Positions 1-11,578 of a stretch of DNA of 64,000 bases are shown here, piece by piece (positions within the stretch are counted from its first letter, which is position 1; each line of letters opens with the position of its first letter). A program made the translations under genes and the position numbers. The stretch is from Parapristionchus giblindavisi. Lineage: Eukaryota > Nematoda > Chromadorea > Rhabditida > Diplogasteridae. Under the pieces are notes generated by a model. That model saw nothing but the letters and a program-made list of their open reading frames with translations. It ran no database searches and was not told the origin of the DNA. The stretch is from the NCBI GenBank assembly GCA_943737045.1, contig CALSFV010000111.1, positions 124,001 to 188,000 on the forward strand. The letters are read 5' to 3'.

Positions 1-124
1 TTTAGACAGTTTAGACCATGGGGTCTATGGTGGGCCTTATCCTTCACTTTATTGCATATTGACTGAAGAAAGGAAAAAAATTTAACAGCTTATTAATTAA
101 ACAGCCAGAAAACACTATATTCAG

Positions 125-3100
125 GAACCACCAACAAAAAAAGAAGAGCAATCTAAAGCTCCCGTATCCTCCAAGAAGGACGAGAAGCCCACGACTGCAA
201 AAGATGCTGCAAAACCCGTAGCTAAAGCACCACCCAAGAGAGCAAGCACCCCGGAGAAGAGACCTTGGGAAATGTCAGATGATGAACTTCCTGCAGAGGA
301 AGTAGTCCCGGCAAAGAAGGCAGCTCCAGCTAAAGTTCCGATCACTGCTAAGAAGGACGATAAGCCCACGGCCGCAAAAGATGCTGCAAAACCCGTAGCT
401 AAAGCACCACCCAAGAGAGCAAGCACCCCGGAGAAGAAACCTTGGGAAATGTCAGATGATGAACTTCCTGCAGAGGAAGTAGTCCCGGCAAAGAAGGCAG
501 CTCCAGCTAAAGTTCCGATCACCGCTAAGAAGGACGAGAAGCCCACCGCTGCAAAAGATGCTGCAAAACCCGGTGCCAAAGCTCCAACTCCAACTCCTGT
601 ATCCTCTAAGAAGGACGAGAAGCCGACAGCAGCCAAAGATGCTGCAAAACCCGGTGCCAAAGCTCCAGCTCCTGCCACCGCTAAGAAAGAAGAGCCTGCT
701 GCAGCAAAACCTGTAGCTAAAGCACCACCCAAGAGAGCAAGCACCCCGGAGAAGAAACCTTGGGAAATGTTAGATGATGAACTTCCTGATGAGGAAGTAG
801 TCCCGGCAAAGAAGGCAGCTCCAGCTAAAGTTCCGATCACTGCTAAGAAGGACGAGAAGCCCACCGCTGCAAGAGATGCTGCAAAACCCGGTGCCAAAGC
901 TCCAACTCCAACTCCTGTATCCTCTAAGAAGGACGAGAAGCCGACAGCAGCCAAAGATGCTGCAAAACCCGGTGCCAAAGCTCCAGCTCCTGCGATCGCT
1001 AAGAAAGAAGAGCCTGCTGCAGCAAAACCTGTAGCTAAAGCACCACCCAAGATAGCAAGCACCCCGGAGAAGAAACCTTGGGAAATGTCAGATGATGAAC
1101 TTCCTGCAGAGGAAGTAGTCCCGGCAAAGAAGGCAGCTCCAGCTAAAGTTCCGATCACTGCTAAGAAGGACGAGAAGCCCACGGCCGCAAAAGATGCTGC
1201 AAAACCCGTTGCCAAAGCCCCAACTCCAACTCCTGTATCCTCTAAGAAGGACGAGAAGCCGACAGCAGCCAAAGATGCTGCAAAACCCGGTGCCAAAGCT
1301 CCAGCTCCTGCCATCGCTAAGAAAAACGAGCCTGCTGCAGCAAAACCTGTAGCTAAAGCACCACCCAAGAGAGCAAGCACCCCGGAGAAGAAACCTTGGG
1401 AAATGTCAGATGATGAACTTCCTGCAGAGGAAGTAGTCCCGGCAAAGAAGGCAGCTCCAGCTAAAGTTCCGATCACTGCTAAGAAGGACGAGAAGCCCAC
1501 GGCCGCAAAAGATGCTGCAAAACCCGGTGCCAAAGCTCCAACTCCAACTCCTGTATCCTCTAAGAAGGACGAGAAGCCGACAGCAGCCAAAGATGCTGCA
1601 AAACCCGGTGCCAAAGCTCCAGCTCCCGCCATCGCTAAGAACGAAGAGCCTGCTACAGCAAAACCTGTAGCTAAAGCACCACCCAAGAGAGCAAGCACCC
1701 CGGAGAAGAAACCTTGGGAAATGTCAGATGATGAACTTCCTGCAGAGGAAGTAGTCCCGGCAAAGAAGGCAGCTCCAGCTAAAGTTCCGATCACTGCTAA
1801 GAAGGACGAGAAGCCCACGGCCGCAAAAGATGCTGCAAAACCCGGTGCCAAAGCTCCAGCTCCTGCCATCGCTAAGAAAGAAGAGCCTGCTGCAGCAAAA
1901 CCTGTAGCTAAAGCACCACCCAAGAGAGCAAGCACCCCGGAGAAGAAACCTTGGGAAATGTCAGATGATGAACTTCCTGCAGATCAAGTAGTCCCGGCAA
2001 AGAAGGCAGCTCCAGCTAAAGTTCCGATCACTGCTAAGAAGGACGATAAGCCCACGGCCGCAAAAGATGCTGCAAAACCCGTAGCTAAAGCTCCAGCTCC
2101 TGCCATCGCTAAGAAAGAAGAGCCTGCTGCAGCAAAACCTGTAGCTAAAGCACCACCCAAGAGAGCAAGCACCCCGGAGAAGAAACCTTGGGAAATGTTA
2201 GATGATGAACTTCCTGATGAGGAAGTAGTCCCAGCAAAGAAGGCAGCTCCAGCTAAAGTTCCGATCACTGCTAAGAAGGACGAGAAGCCCACCGCTGCAA
2301 GAGATGCTGCAAAACCCGGTGCCAAAGCTCCAACTCCAACTCCTGTATCCTCTAAGAAGGACGAGAAGCCGACAGCAGCCAAAGATGCTGCAAAACCCGG
2401 TGCCAAAGCTCCAGCTCCTGCGATCGCTAAGAAAGAAGAGCCTGCTGCAGCAAAACCTGTAGCTAAAGCACCACCCAAGATAGCAAGCACCCCGGAGAAG
2501 AAACCTTGGGAAATGTCAGATGATGAACTTCCTGCAGAGGAAGTAGTCCCGGCAAAGAAGGCAGCTCCAGCTAAAGTTCCGATCACTGCTAAGAAGGACG
2601 AGAAGCCCACGGCCGCAAAAGATGCTGCAAAACCCGTTGCCAAAGCCCCAACTCCAACTCCTGTATCCTCTAAGAAGGACGAGAAGCCGACAGCAGCCAA
2701 AGATGCTGCAAAACCCGGTGCCAAAGCTCCAGCTCCTGCCATCGCTAAGAAAAACGAGCCTGCTGCAGCAAAACCTGTAGCTAAAGCACCACCCAAGAGA
2801 GCAAGCACCCCGGAGAAGAAACCTTGGGAAATGTCAGATGATGAACTTCCTGCAGAGGAAGTAGTCCCGGCAAAGAAGGCAGCTCCAGCTAAAGTTCCGA
2901 TCACTGCTAAGAAGGACGAGAAGCCCACGGCCGCAAAAGATGCTGCAAAACCCGGTGCCAAAGCTCCAACTCCAACTCCTGTATCCTCTAAGAAGGACGA
3001 GAAGCCGACAGCAGCCAAAGATGCTGCAAAACCCGGTGCCAAAGCTCCAGCTCCCGCCATCGCTAAGAACGAAGAGCCTGCTACAGCAAAACCTGTAGCT

Positions 3101-6100
3101 AAAGCACCACCCAAGAGAGCAAGCACCCCGGAGAAGAAACCTTGGGAAATGTCAGATGATGAACTTCCTGCAGAGGAAGTAGTCCCGGCAAAGAAGGCAG
3201 CTCCAGCTAAAGTTCCGATCACTGCTAAGAAGGACGAGAAGCCCACGGCCGCAAAAGATGCTGCAAAACCCGTAGCTAAAGCTCCAGCTCCTGCCATCGC
3301 TAAGAAAGAAGAGCCTGCTGCAGCAAAACCTGTAGCTAAAGCACCACCCAAGAGAGCGAGTACCCCGGAGAAGAAGCCCTGGGAAATGTCTGATGATGAG
3401 GAACCGGCAGAGGAGGTAGTACCGGAAAAGAAGACAGCTCCGGCTAAAGCTCCTGTCCCCGCTAAGAAAGCAGCTACTGCTGCGGCAAAGCCTGCCGCCA
3501 AAGCACCACCCAAGAGAGCAAGCACCCCGGAGAAGAAACCTTGGGAAATGTCAGATGATGAACTTCCTGCAGATCAAGTAGTCCCGGCAAAGAAGGCAGC
3601 TCCAGCTAAAGTTCCGATCACTGCTAAGAAGGACGATAAGCCCACGGCCGCAAAAGATGCTGCAAAACCCGTAGCTAACGCTCCAGCTCCTGCCATCGCT
3701 AAGAAAGAAGAGCCTGCTGCAGCAAAACATGTAGCTAAAGCACCACCCAAGAGAACAAGCACCCCGGAGAAGAAACCTTGGGAAATGTCAGATGATGAAC
3801 TTCCTGCAGAGGAAGTAGTCCCGGCAAAGAAGGCAGCTCCAGCTAAAGTTCCAATCACTGCTAAGAAGGACGAGAAGCCCACGGCCGCAAAAGATGCTGC
3901 AAAACCCGGTGCCAAATCTCCAACTCCAACTCCTATATCCCCTAAGAAGGACGAGAAGCCGACAGCAGGCAAAGATGCTGCAAAACCCGGTGCCAAAGCT
4001 CCAACTCCAACTCCTGTATCATCTAAGAAGGACGAGAAGCCGACAGCAGCCAAAGATCCTGCAAAACCCGGTGCCAAAGCTCCAGTTCCTGCCATCGCTA
4101 AGAAAGAAGAGCCTGCTGCAGCAAAACATGTAGCTAAAGCACCACCCAAGAGAACAAGCACCCCGGAGAAGAAACCTTGGGAAATGTCAGATGATGAACT
4201 TCCTGCAGAGGAAGTAGTCCCGGCAAAGAAGGCAGCTCCAGCTAAAGTTCCAATCACTGCTAAGAAGGACGAGAAGCCCACCGCTGCAAAAGATGCTGCA
4301 AAACCCGGTGCCAAAGCTCCAACTCCAACTCCTGTATCCTCTAAGAAGGACGAGAAGCCGACAGCAGCCAAAGATGCTGCAAAACCCGGTGCCAAAGCTC
4401 CAGCTCCTGCCATCGCTAAGAAAGAAGAGCCTGCTGCAGCAAAACCTGTAGCTAAAGCACCACCCAAGAGAGCAAGCACCCCGGAGAAGAAACCTTGGGA
4501 AATGTCAGATGATGAACTTCCTGCAGATCAAGTAGTCCCGGCAAAGAAGGCAGCTCCAGCTAAAGTTCCGATCACTGCTAAGAAGGACGAGAAGCCCACG
4601 GCCGCAAAAGATGCTGCAAAACCCGGTGCCAAAGCTCCAGCTCCTGCCATCGCTAAGAAAGAAGAGCCTGCTGCAGCAAAACATGTAGCTAAAGCACCAC
4701 CCAAGAGAACAAGCACCCCGGAGAAGAAACCTTGGGAAATGTCAGATGATGAACTTCCTGCAGAGGAAGTAGTCCCGGCAAAGAAGGCAGCTCCAGCTAA
4801 AGTTCCAATCACTGCTAAGAAGGACGAGAAGCCCACGGCCGCAAAAGATGCTGCAAAACCCGGTGCCAAATCTCCAACTCCAACTCCTATATCCTCTAAG
4901 AAGGACGAGAAGCCGACAGCAGGCAAAGATGCTGCAAAACCCGGTGCCAAAGCTCCAACTCCAACTCCTGTATCATCTAAGAAGGACGAGAAGCCGACAG
5001 CAGCCAAAGATCCTGCAAAACCCGGTGCCAAAGCTCCAGCTCCTGCCATCGCTAAGAAAGAAGAGCCTGCTGCAGCAAAACATGTAGCTAAAGCACCACC
5101 CAAGAGAACAAGCACCCCGGAGAAGAAACCTTGGGAAATGTCAGATGATGAACTTCCTGCAGAGGAAGTAGTCCCGGCAAAGAAGGCAGCTCCAGCTAAA
5201 GTTCCAATCACTGCTAAGAAGGACGAGAAGCCCACCGCTGCAAAAGATGCTGCAAAACCCGGTGCCAAAGCTCCAACTCCAACTCCTGTATCCTCTAAGA
5301 AGGACGAGAAGCCGACAGCAGCCAAAGATGCTGCAAAACCCGGTGTCAAAGCTCCAGCTCCTGCCATCGCTAAGAAAGAAGAGCCTGCTGCAGCAAAACC
5401 TGTAGCTAAAGCACCACCCAAGAGAGCGAGTACCCCGGAGAAGAAGCCCTGGGAAATGTCTGATGATGAGGAACCGGCAGAGGAGGTAGTACCGGAAAAG
5501 AAGACAGCTCCGGCTAAAGCTCCTGTCCCCGCTAAGAAAGCAGCTACTGCTGCGGCAAAGCCTGCCGCCAAAGCACCACCCAAGAGAGCGAGTACCCCGG
5601 ATAAGAAGCCCTGGGAAATGTCTGATGATGAGGAACCGGCAGAGGAGGTAGTACCGGAAAAGAAAACAGCTCCGGCTAAAGCTCCTGTCCCCGCTAAGAA
5701 AGCAGCTCCTGCTGCGGCAAAGCCTGCCGCCAAAGCACCACCCAAGAGAGCGAGTACCCCGGAGAAGAATCCCTGGGAAATGTCTGATGATGAGGAACCG
5801 GCAGAGGAGGTAGTACCGGAAAAGAAGACAGCTCCGGCTAAAGCTCCTGTCCCCGCTAAGAAAGCAGCTCCTGCTGCGGCAAAGCCTGCCGCCAAAGCAC
5901 CACCCAAGAGAGCGAGTACCCCGGATAAGAAGCCCTGGGAAATGTCTGATGATGAGGAACCGGCAGAGGAGGTAGTACCGGAAAAGAAGACAGCTCCGGC
6001 TAAAGCTCCTGTCCCCGCTAAGAAAGCAGCTCCTGCTGCGGCAAAGCCTGCCGCCAAAGCACCACCCAAGAGAGCGAGTACCCCGGAGAAGAAGCCCTGG

Positions 6101-8446
6101 GAAATGTCTGATGATGAGGAACCGGCAGAGGAGGTAGTACCGGAAAAGAAGACAGCTCCGGCTAAAGCTCCTGTCCCCGCTAAGAAAGCAGCTCCTGCTT
6201 CGGCAAAGCCTGCCGCCAAAGCACCACCCAAGAGAGCGAGTACCCCGGATAAGAAGCCCTGGGAAATGTCTGATGATGAGGAACCGGCAGAGGAGGTAGT
6301 ACCGGAAAAGAAGACAGCTCCGGCTAAAGCTCCTGTCCCCGCTAAGAAAGCAGCTCCTGCTGCGGCAAAGCCTGCCGCCAAAGCACCACCCAAGAGAGCG
6401 AGTACCCCGGAGAAGAAGCCCTGGGAAATGTCTGATGATGAGGAACCGGCAGAGGAGGTAGTACCGGAAAAGAAGACAGCTCCGGCTAAAGCTCCTGTCC
6501 CCGCTAAGAAAGCAGCTCCTGCTGCGGCAAAGCCTGCCGCCAAAGCACCACCCAAGAGAGCGAGTACCCCGGATAAGAAGCCCTGGGAAATGTTTGATGA
6601 TGAGGAACCGGCAGAGGAGGTAGTACCGGAAAAAAAGACAGCTCCGGCTAAAGCTCCTGTCCCCGCTAAGAAAGCAGCTCCTGCTGCGGCAAAGCCTGCC
6701 GCCAAAGCACCACCCAAGAGAGCGAGTACCCCGGAGAAGAAGCCCTGGGAAATGTCTGATGATGAGGGACCGGCAGAGGAGGTAGTACCGGAAAAGAAGA
6801 CAGCTCCGGCTAAAGCTCCTGTCCCCGCTAAGAAAGCAGCTCCTGCTGCGGCAAAGCCTGCCGCCAAAGCACCACCCAAGAGAGCGAGTACCCCGGAGAA
6901 GAAGCCCTGGGAAATGTCTGATGATGAGGAACCGGCAGAGGAGGTAGTACCGGAAAAGAAGACAGCTCCGGCTAAAGCTCCTGTCAACGCTAAGAAAGCA
7001 GCTCCTGCTGCGGCAAAGCCTGCCGCCAAAGCACCACCCAAGAGAGCGAGTACCCCGGAGAAGAAGCCCTGGGAAATGTCTGATGATGAGGAACCGGATG
7101 CTCCGAGTGGGGAAGATTCTGCTGACGATATCGGTAGTCCAAAGAAGAAGCAACCTGGCGGACCGAAGTTCAAGGATCCTAAGAAAGATGATCCCAAGAA
7201 GAAAGCACCTCTGAAACCAAAATTGGGTGATGACGAATCAGAACCAGATGTTGATGCTAATATAGATCTGCCGAAGAAGAAAAAACCGAAAGATACCGAT
7301 GACCCTGCGGACGCCATCGGTAGTCCAAAGAAGAAGCAACCTGGCGGACCGAAGTTCAAGGATCCTAAGAAAGATGATCCCAAAAAGAAAGCACCTCTGA
7401 AACCAAAATTGGGTGATGACGAATCAGAACCAGATGTTGATGCTAATATAGATCTGCCGAAGAAGAAAAAACCGAAAGATACCGATGACCCTGCGGACGC
7501 TATCGGTAGTCCAAAGAAGAAGCAACCTGGCGGACCGAAGTTCAAGGATCCTAAGAAAGATGATCCCAAAAAGAAAGCACCTCTGAAACCAAAATTGGGT
7601 GATGACGAATCAGAACCAGATGTTGATGCTAATATAGATCTGCCGAAGAAGAAAAAACCGAAAGATACCGATGACCCTGCGGACGCCATCGGTAGTCCAA
7701 AGAAGAAGCAACCTGGCGGACCGAAGTTCAAGGATCCTAAGAAAGATGATCCCAAAAAGAAAGCACCTCTGAAACCAAAATTGGGTGATGACGAATCAGA
7801 ACCAGATGTTGATGCTAATATAGATCTGCCGAAGAAGAAAAAACCGAAAGATACCGATGACCCTGCGGACGCTATCGGTAGTCCAAAGAAGAAGCAACCT
7901 GGCGGACCGAAGTTCAAGGATCCTAAGAAAGATGATCCCAAAAAGAAAGCACCTCTGAAACCAAAATTGGGTGATGACGAATCAGAACCAGATGTTGATG
8001 CTAATATAGATCTGCCGAAGAAGAAAAAACCGAAAGATACCGATGACCCTGCGGACGCTATCGGTAGTCCAAAGAAGAAGCAACCTGGCGGACCGAAGTT
8101 CAAGGATCCTAAGAAAGATGATCCCAAAAAGAAAAGGCCTCTTAAACCTATGTTGGGTGATGATGAATCAGAACCCGAAACCGATGGAACTATTAGCTTA
8201 CCAAAGAAGAAGAAACCAATGGATGAATATGAACCAGAAGATGAAGAAATGGATGAAGATGAAGATGAACCCGAAGATGAGGAAATGGATGAAGAACCTG
8301 AAGAACCCGTAAAACCGAAGAAGAATAAAATGAAACCAATGGGAGGTGATGGTGATGTTGAACCTGCTACTAATGCTACATTGCCTAATCCGAAGAAGAA
8401 AAAGAAGGATGAACCAAAGAAGAAAAAGCCTAAAGAAGAACCGAAG
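125..8446 (+). CDS. Giant Lys/Pro/Ala-rich repeat exon (PEVK-like protein), 5' partial
   Basis: One uninterrupted exon of 2774 codons. It opens after an acceptor (tattcag) at 124 in phase 0 and closes at a GTAATA donor at 8447, also in phase 0, so the true N-terminus lies left of the window. Three repeat classes follow one another. From 125 to about 5420 there are ~106-residue units centred on KPWEMSDDELPAEEVVPAKK. From about 5420 to 7090 there are ~54-residue units with KPWEMSDDEEPAEEVVPEKK. From about 7126 to 8200 there are six 62-residue units with SPKKKQPGGPKFKDP. An acidic/lysine tail ends in KPKEEPK. The sequence is low complexity, highly charged, with no cysteine and no folded domain visible. 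It resembles PEVK-like elastic or disordered linkers of large cytoskeletal or muscle proteins; that function is inference and no family was recognised. It probably continues into the exon near 19355 (KVPTKPRWIPP), but the intron would be ~10.9 kb. The stop-free antisense frames are composition shadows. Confidence 0.85.
272..5420. repeat. ~318 bp coding tandem repeats with higher-order duplications
   Basis: Units of about 106 codons, some shortened by loss of internal modules. Rare variants recur together (LDDELPDEEVV, TAARDAAKP, PPKIASTPEK, IAKKNEP, IAKNEEPATA), first at about 765-1640 and again at about 2193-3080. This shows a 1428 bp segment duplicated as a block. A second block carrying KHVAKAPPKRTSTP and the PISPKK/PISSKK variant recurs with a 954 bp offset (about 3894 and 4848), which is three times 318 bp. 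Unequal exchange between in-register repeats explains both. Confidence 0.85.
5421..7090. repeat. 162 bp coding tandem repeats (54 residues), about ten copies
   Basis: Near-identical units beginning KPWEMSDDEEPAEEVVPEKK and ending RASTPEK or RASTPDK. The TPEK and TPDK versions alternate over several successive copies, so the recent amplification unit was probably a 324 bp dimer. A single copy of this class is also embedded among the long units near 3360-3520. Confidence 0.85.
7126..8200. repeat. 186 bp coding tandem repeats (62 residues), six copies
   Basis: Starts at successive SPKKKQPGGPKFKDP motifs spaced exactly 186 bp apart (for example 7312 and 7498). The last copy has diverged (PLKPMLGDDESEPETDGTI). 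The copies are close to identical at DNA level, including synonymous positions, which suggests recent expansion or homogenisation. Confidence 0.85.
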
Positions 8447-9370
8447 GTAATAAACTTATACTGTAAAAAACCACATGATCGCCATTCCTAAACATTTGTA
8501 GAACGAAGAGTCTTTTCTGGTTATCTTTTTGTAACATGAATAGTACAGAAATTGTCAAAAAATAACAAAAAGTAAACAATTTTTCGAAAGGAATAGTAAA
8601 TCATGTACTTCCCAAATCTGGAAAACACATCCTTGACAATCCTTGTGAGTTTAAGCAAATATGTCTTATCGATTTTTTATCGATCTTATCGAAAAGCGCG
8701 ATTTAGTGATTTCGCTTTTGGGAGAACATCTACATCAGTGAGATGATGGAAAGAGGCAATTGTGATCACTTAAGAGCCCGGATCTGTAAGACTCGATCAT
8801 TGTCCGGACATCGCTCCAAGAATTTTGATTCAGGCCACTCCACTTTATGGGTGTAGGAAAGCGGCATGCCAGGTGGGCGCCAAGTTCTAAAACTCGATTT
8901 TCATATTTTTTTCAACCAAACAAGCTAGAGTCCAAATTTTTTCGGCATTGTGTTAGGCATACCCAATGTGCACAGAAACACTATTGAGATTGGTTTTAAG
9001 AGACCGGCTGGGTAAGACGACCATGGTCCGGACATTCGCCAAGACTTTCGATCTGGACCTCAATACTTTCATCATAGACACGTACCGGGGGCGATCCGAC
9101 GAAAGTAATAGTGAAAATGCCCTTGGGCTCATACCCGGCTTACATATGTTACAGAAAATAAAAAAATTACATACAGTACTGGCCAAAAAAGAATAACATT
9201 TGGTTTTTTCGCCATAACTTTTTTCAAACTCAACCGATCGCGTCCAGATTTTCAGGGATAATTTTGAGAGTGTTTTTACGTGTCTTACACAAAAATCACC
9301 CTAGTTGATCTTGTACGGTGAATTTTATTTCGATTTTATTAAAAGTCAAAAAATGAGATTTTCTTTTTCT

Positions 9371-9922
9371 TACAAGGGAATGCTCTGAACTCACCGTGGA
9401 GTTATGACTAGCGACATATACCATTCGAACCGTCGTGTGATTCTGTCTGGAAATCCGTTGAGTTTACTTGCCACGAGCTTCTAGTATTTGAGAAAATCGA
9501 TAATGAAATGGTGTATTTCGAGGTTTTGGAAGGAAAATTAAAGATTCAGTTCACATTAAGATGAACCTTGTAGTGTAGTGCAATAAAAATATATATTTTT
9601 TGGAAAATACTGAAATAGACTTTACCTTGAATTTTGTAAAATATTTGCAAAAGATTGGATGCGAGGTGGGAACGAACCAAGGACCAACATACTACATGCC
9701 TGCACCTTGTACATCACACTACAAGGTTCATTGGACAGGGAACTGAATCTTAAATTTACCTACTAAGCCTCGAAATACAACATTTCTTTATCGATTTTCT
9801 CAAATACTAGAAGCTCGTGGCAAGTAAACTCAACGGATTTCCAAACAGAATCACATGATGGTTCGAATGGTATATGTCGCTAGTCATAACTCCATGGTGA
9901 GTTCAGAGCATTCCCTTGTTAG
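9371..9922. mobile_element. CAAGGGAATGC fold-back element, copy 1
   Basis: Inverted arms of roughly 185 bp (about 9371-9555 and 9735-9922), each starting with CAAGGGAATGCT at the outer end and sharing CTTGCCACGAGCTTCTAGTA. It sits between two copies of TTA. The inverted partner of the flank at 11540-11560 shows the uninterrupted site, so a 3 bp target duplication can be read directly. The ~180 bp centre is unrelated to that of copy 2 (20508-20970) and carries a tRNA B-box-like string on the minus strand (GGTTCGTTCCC, 9668-9678). Different centres with shared arms are typical of fold-back elements. Confidence 0.7.
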
Positions 9923-9979
9923 CATTCTTCGGATTTTTTTTCACACATTTTGCTACCAATGTGTGTTGTATCGACTTAA

Positions 9980-10452
9980 AGGGACAGTAACCCCTCTACT
10001 TTTAGGTGTTTGAATTCCCGCCATTGTTCCCCAACGCGATAACTCTGCCACAGATATAAGAAATAATGGGCAAAACTTAGTGGTTGGGTGAGGAATTGAA
10101 CCTGCAAGAGTGCGACTAGGAAGAGAGCACTTACCACTATGCTATGTATGACACTGACCGAGCGGATGAAGAGATAGCGGATAAACAACTTGATTTGATC
10201 TACCTTATGCACATTGATTGATCCATATGGGACATCGAGGAACCACTTCCCTAACCTCTCTCCCTCCCTTCCTATCCCTTTAGATTTACACAGAACCAAA
10301 TCAATCTTGTGCTATTGATCACTTTTCAGGGTATTACCGTATGTTGTGGCAGAGTTCCCGTGTTGGGAAGCGCCGACTCCAAAAATTCAATAAGGCGGGA
10401 ATTCAAAACAGAATTTCCGGACTTTGTTTTTTTCATAGGGGTTACTCTCCCT
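9980..10452. mobile_element. 473 bp TTAA-flanked MITE carrying a tRNA-like core
   Basis: Flanked by TTAA at 9976-9979 and 10453-10456. The undisturbed site survives in the inverted arm near 11488 (gtcatgcttttaagtcgat), which confirms a clean TTAA insertion. Terminal inverted repeats are AGGGACAGTAACCCCT on the left and the complement of AGGGGTTACTCTCCCT on the right. Matching subterminal blocks include GAATTCCCGCC and CTCTGCCACA. TTAA duplication is the hallmark of piggyBac-type transposition. No transposase is encoded, so the element would be mobilised in trans. Confidence 0.75.
10083..10152 (-). other. tRNA-like sequence (A and B boxes) inside the TTAA MITE
   Basis: Read on the minus strand, TAGCATAGTGG (10135-10145) fits the pol III A box and GGTTCAATTCC (10092-10102) fits the B box, at the usual tRNA spacing. 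I could not fold a full cloverleaf with a paired acceptor stem, so I treat it as tRNA-derived and not as a working tRNA. Confidence 0.45.
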
Positions 10453-10461
10453 TTAAAAGCA

Positions 10462-11487
10462 TGACACGGATTCTCGGGAGCAAGAATCTACCGAGATCCG
10501 AGCGAGAATCCATTCGTCGCGGACGTCAGATGGGACTGTCACTGGCACTGTGTCACAGCAGCCCCGAGTGACTGTTTCGGCTACCCTGATGGTCATCAAA
10601 ACTTCAATCCGTGCTCAAACAATGAAGAAGGTTAATGTACGACTTCGCAAGACGACCACAACATCTGATCTTCTGATTACCTGCATCTCGAAGGAGAAAC
10701 GGGTGCCCACTACAATGGACATTAAGCGAGCCCTAGCGGAGTTTCGCTAAATTGAGGACCCTAAAGCTTCTAAACTTGCCTGAAACCATGTTTGAAGGAA
10801 GGAAATGTGTCTCTAGAATATCGCCTTCTTCATAATTCTCTTCACAGGAACCAGAGAAACAACCCCACAATATCAACGATCCTACTCCATGCTTCACGGT
10901 GGTCAGTGGGTACTTCACATCCAATCTAGTGCCAACTGGACGACAAACATGATATATTCCCACCGTAGCAATCATCAGAAACTTGCTTTCGTCTGAGAAT
11001 AAGACCTAATCCTACTGTTAGGGGGTCCAATACAAGTGCTCTTTTGCCCATGTGATCCATGCTTTGCGATTCTTTTCGGAGATCATCTGTTTCTTGATAT
11101 GGCGACGTTCGAACAGACCCGACGCACGAAGGCGATGTTGTACATTGTTCACGGACACCTCAAACCATGTTTACAATCCTTAGCCACCTCAAATTAGCGA
11201 ATCTCCGCTAGTGCTCACTTGATGTCCATTGTAGAGAGCCTCAGTTTCTCCTTCAAGACGCAGGTTATCAGACGATCAGATGTCGCGGTCGTCTTGCGAG
11301 GTCGCACATTAACCTTCTTCATCGTTTGAGCACGGATTGAAGTTTTGATGACCTTCAGGGTAGTCGAAACTGTCACTCGGAGCTGCTGTGACACAGTGCC
11401 AGTGACAGTCCCATCTGACGTCCGCGACGAATGGATTCTCGCTCGGATCTCGGTAGATTCTTGCTCCCGAGAATCCGTGTCATGCTT
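10462..11487 (-). pseudogene. Broken Tc1-family transposase with an inverted duplicated N-terminus
   Basis: On the minus strand, 11487-11195 encodes the DNA-binding part (RPRKTTATSDRLITCVLKEK) and 10975-10750 encodes a catalytic-core fragment. That fragment includes VKYPLTTVKHGVGSLILWGC, matching the conserved 'TVKHGGGSVMVWGCF' stretch of Tc1/Tc3-type DDE transposases. The end of the core is missing. The DNA-binding part also occurs in reverse orientation on the plus strand at 10462-10745 (RKTTTTSDLLITCISKEK), forming the left arm of a palindrome whose right arm is 11195-11578. Stops and frame breaks occur between segments, so it is not functional. The element looks like a Tc1 copy whose one end was duplicated inverted over the rest. 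Confidence 0.8.
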
Positions 11488-11578
11488 TTAAGTCGATACA
11501 ACACACATTGGTAGCAAAATGTGTGAAAAAAATCCGAAGAATGCTAAGAAAAAGAAAATCTCATTTTTTGACTTTTAA

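Noticed and set aside
3894..5087. Two 79-codon plus-strand frames (3894-4133, 4848-5087)
   Set aside because: Off-frame shadows of the same duplicated 954 bp block.
121..8127. Very long antisense frames (up to ~1200 codons) of Ala/Gly/Ser/Phe-rich protein opposite the giant exon, and minus-strand Leu/Arg/Cys-rich frame at 5141-7153
   Set aside because: They arise because a GC-rich lysine/proline/alanine repeat has no stop in antisense. The plus frame has proper splice borders and composition consistent with downstream exons.
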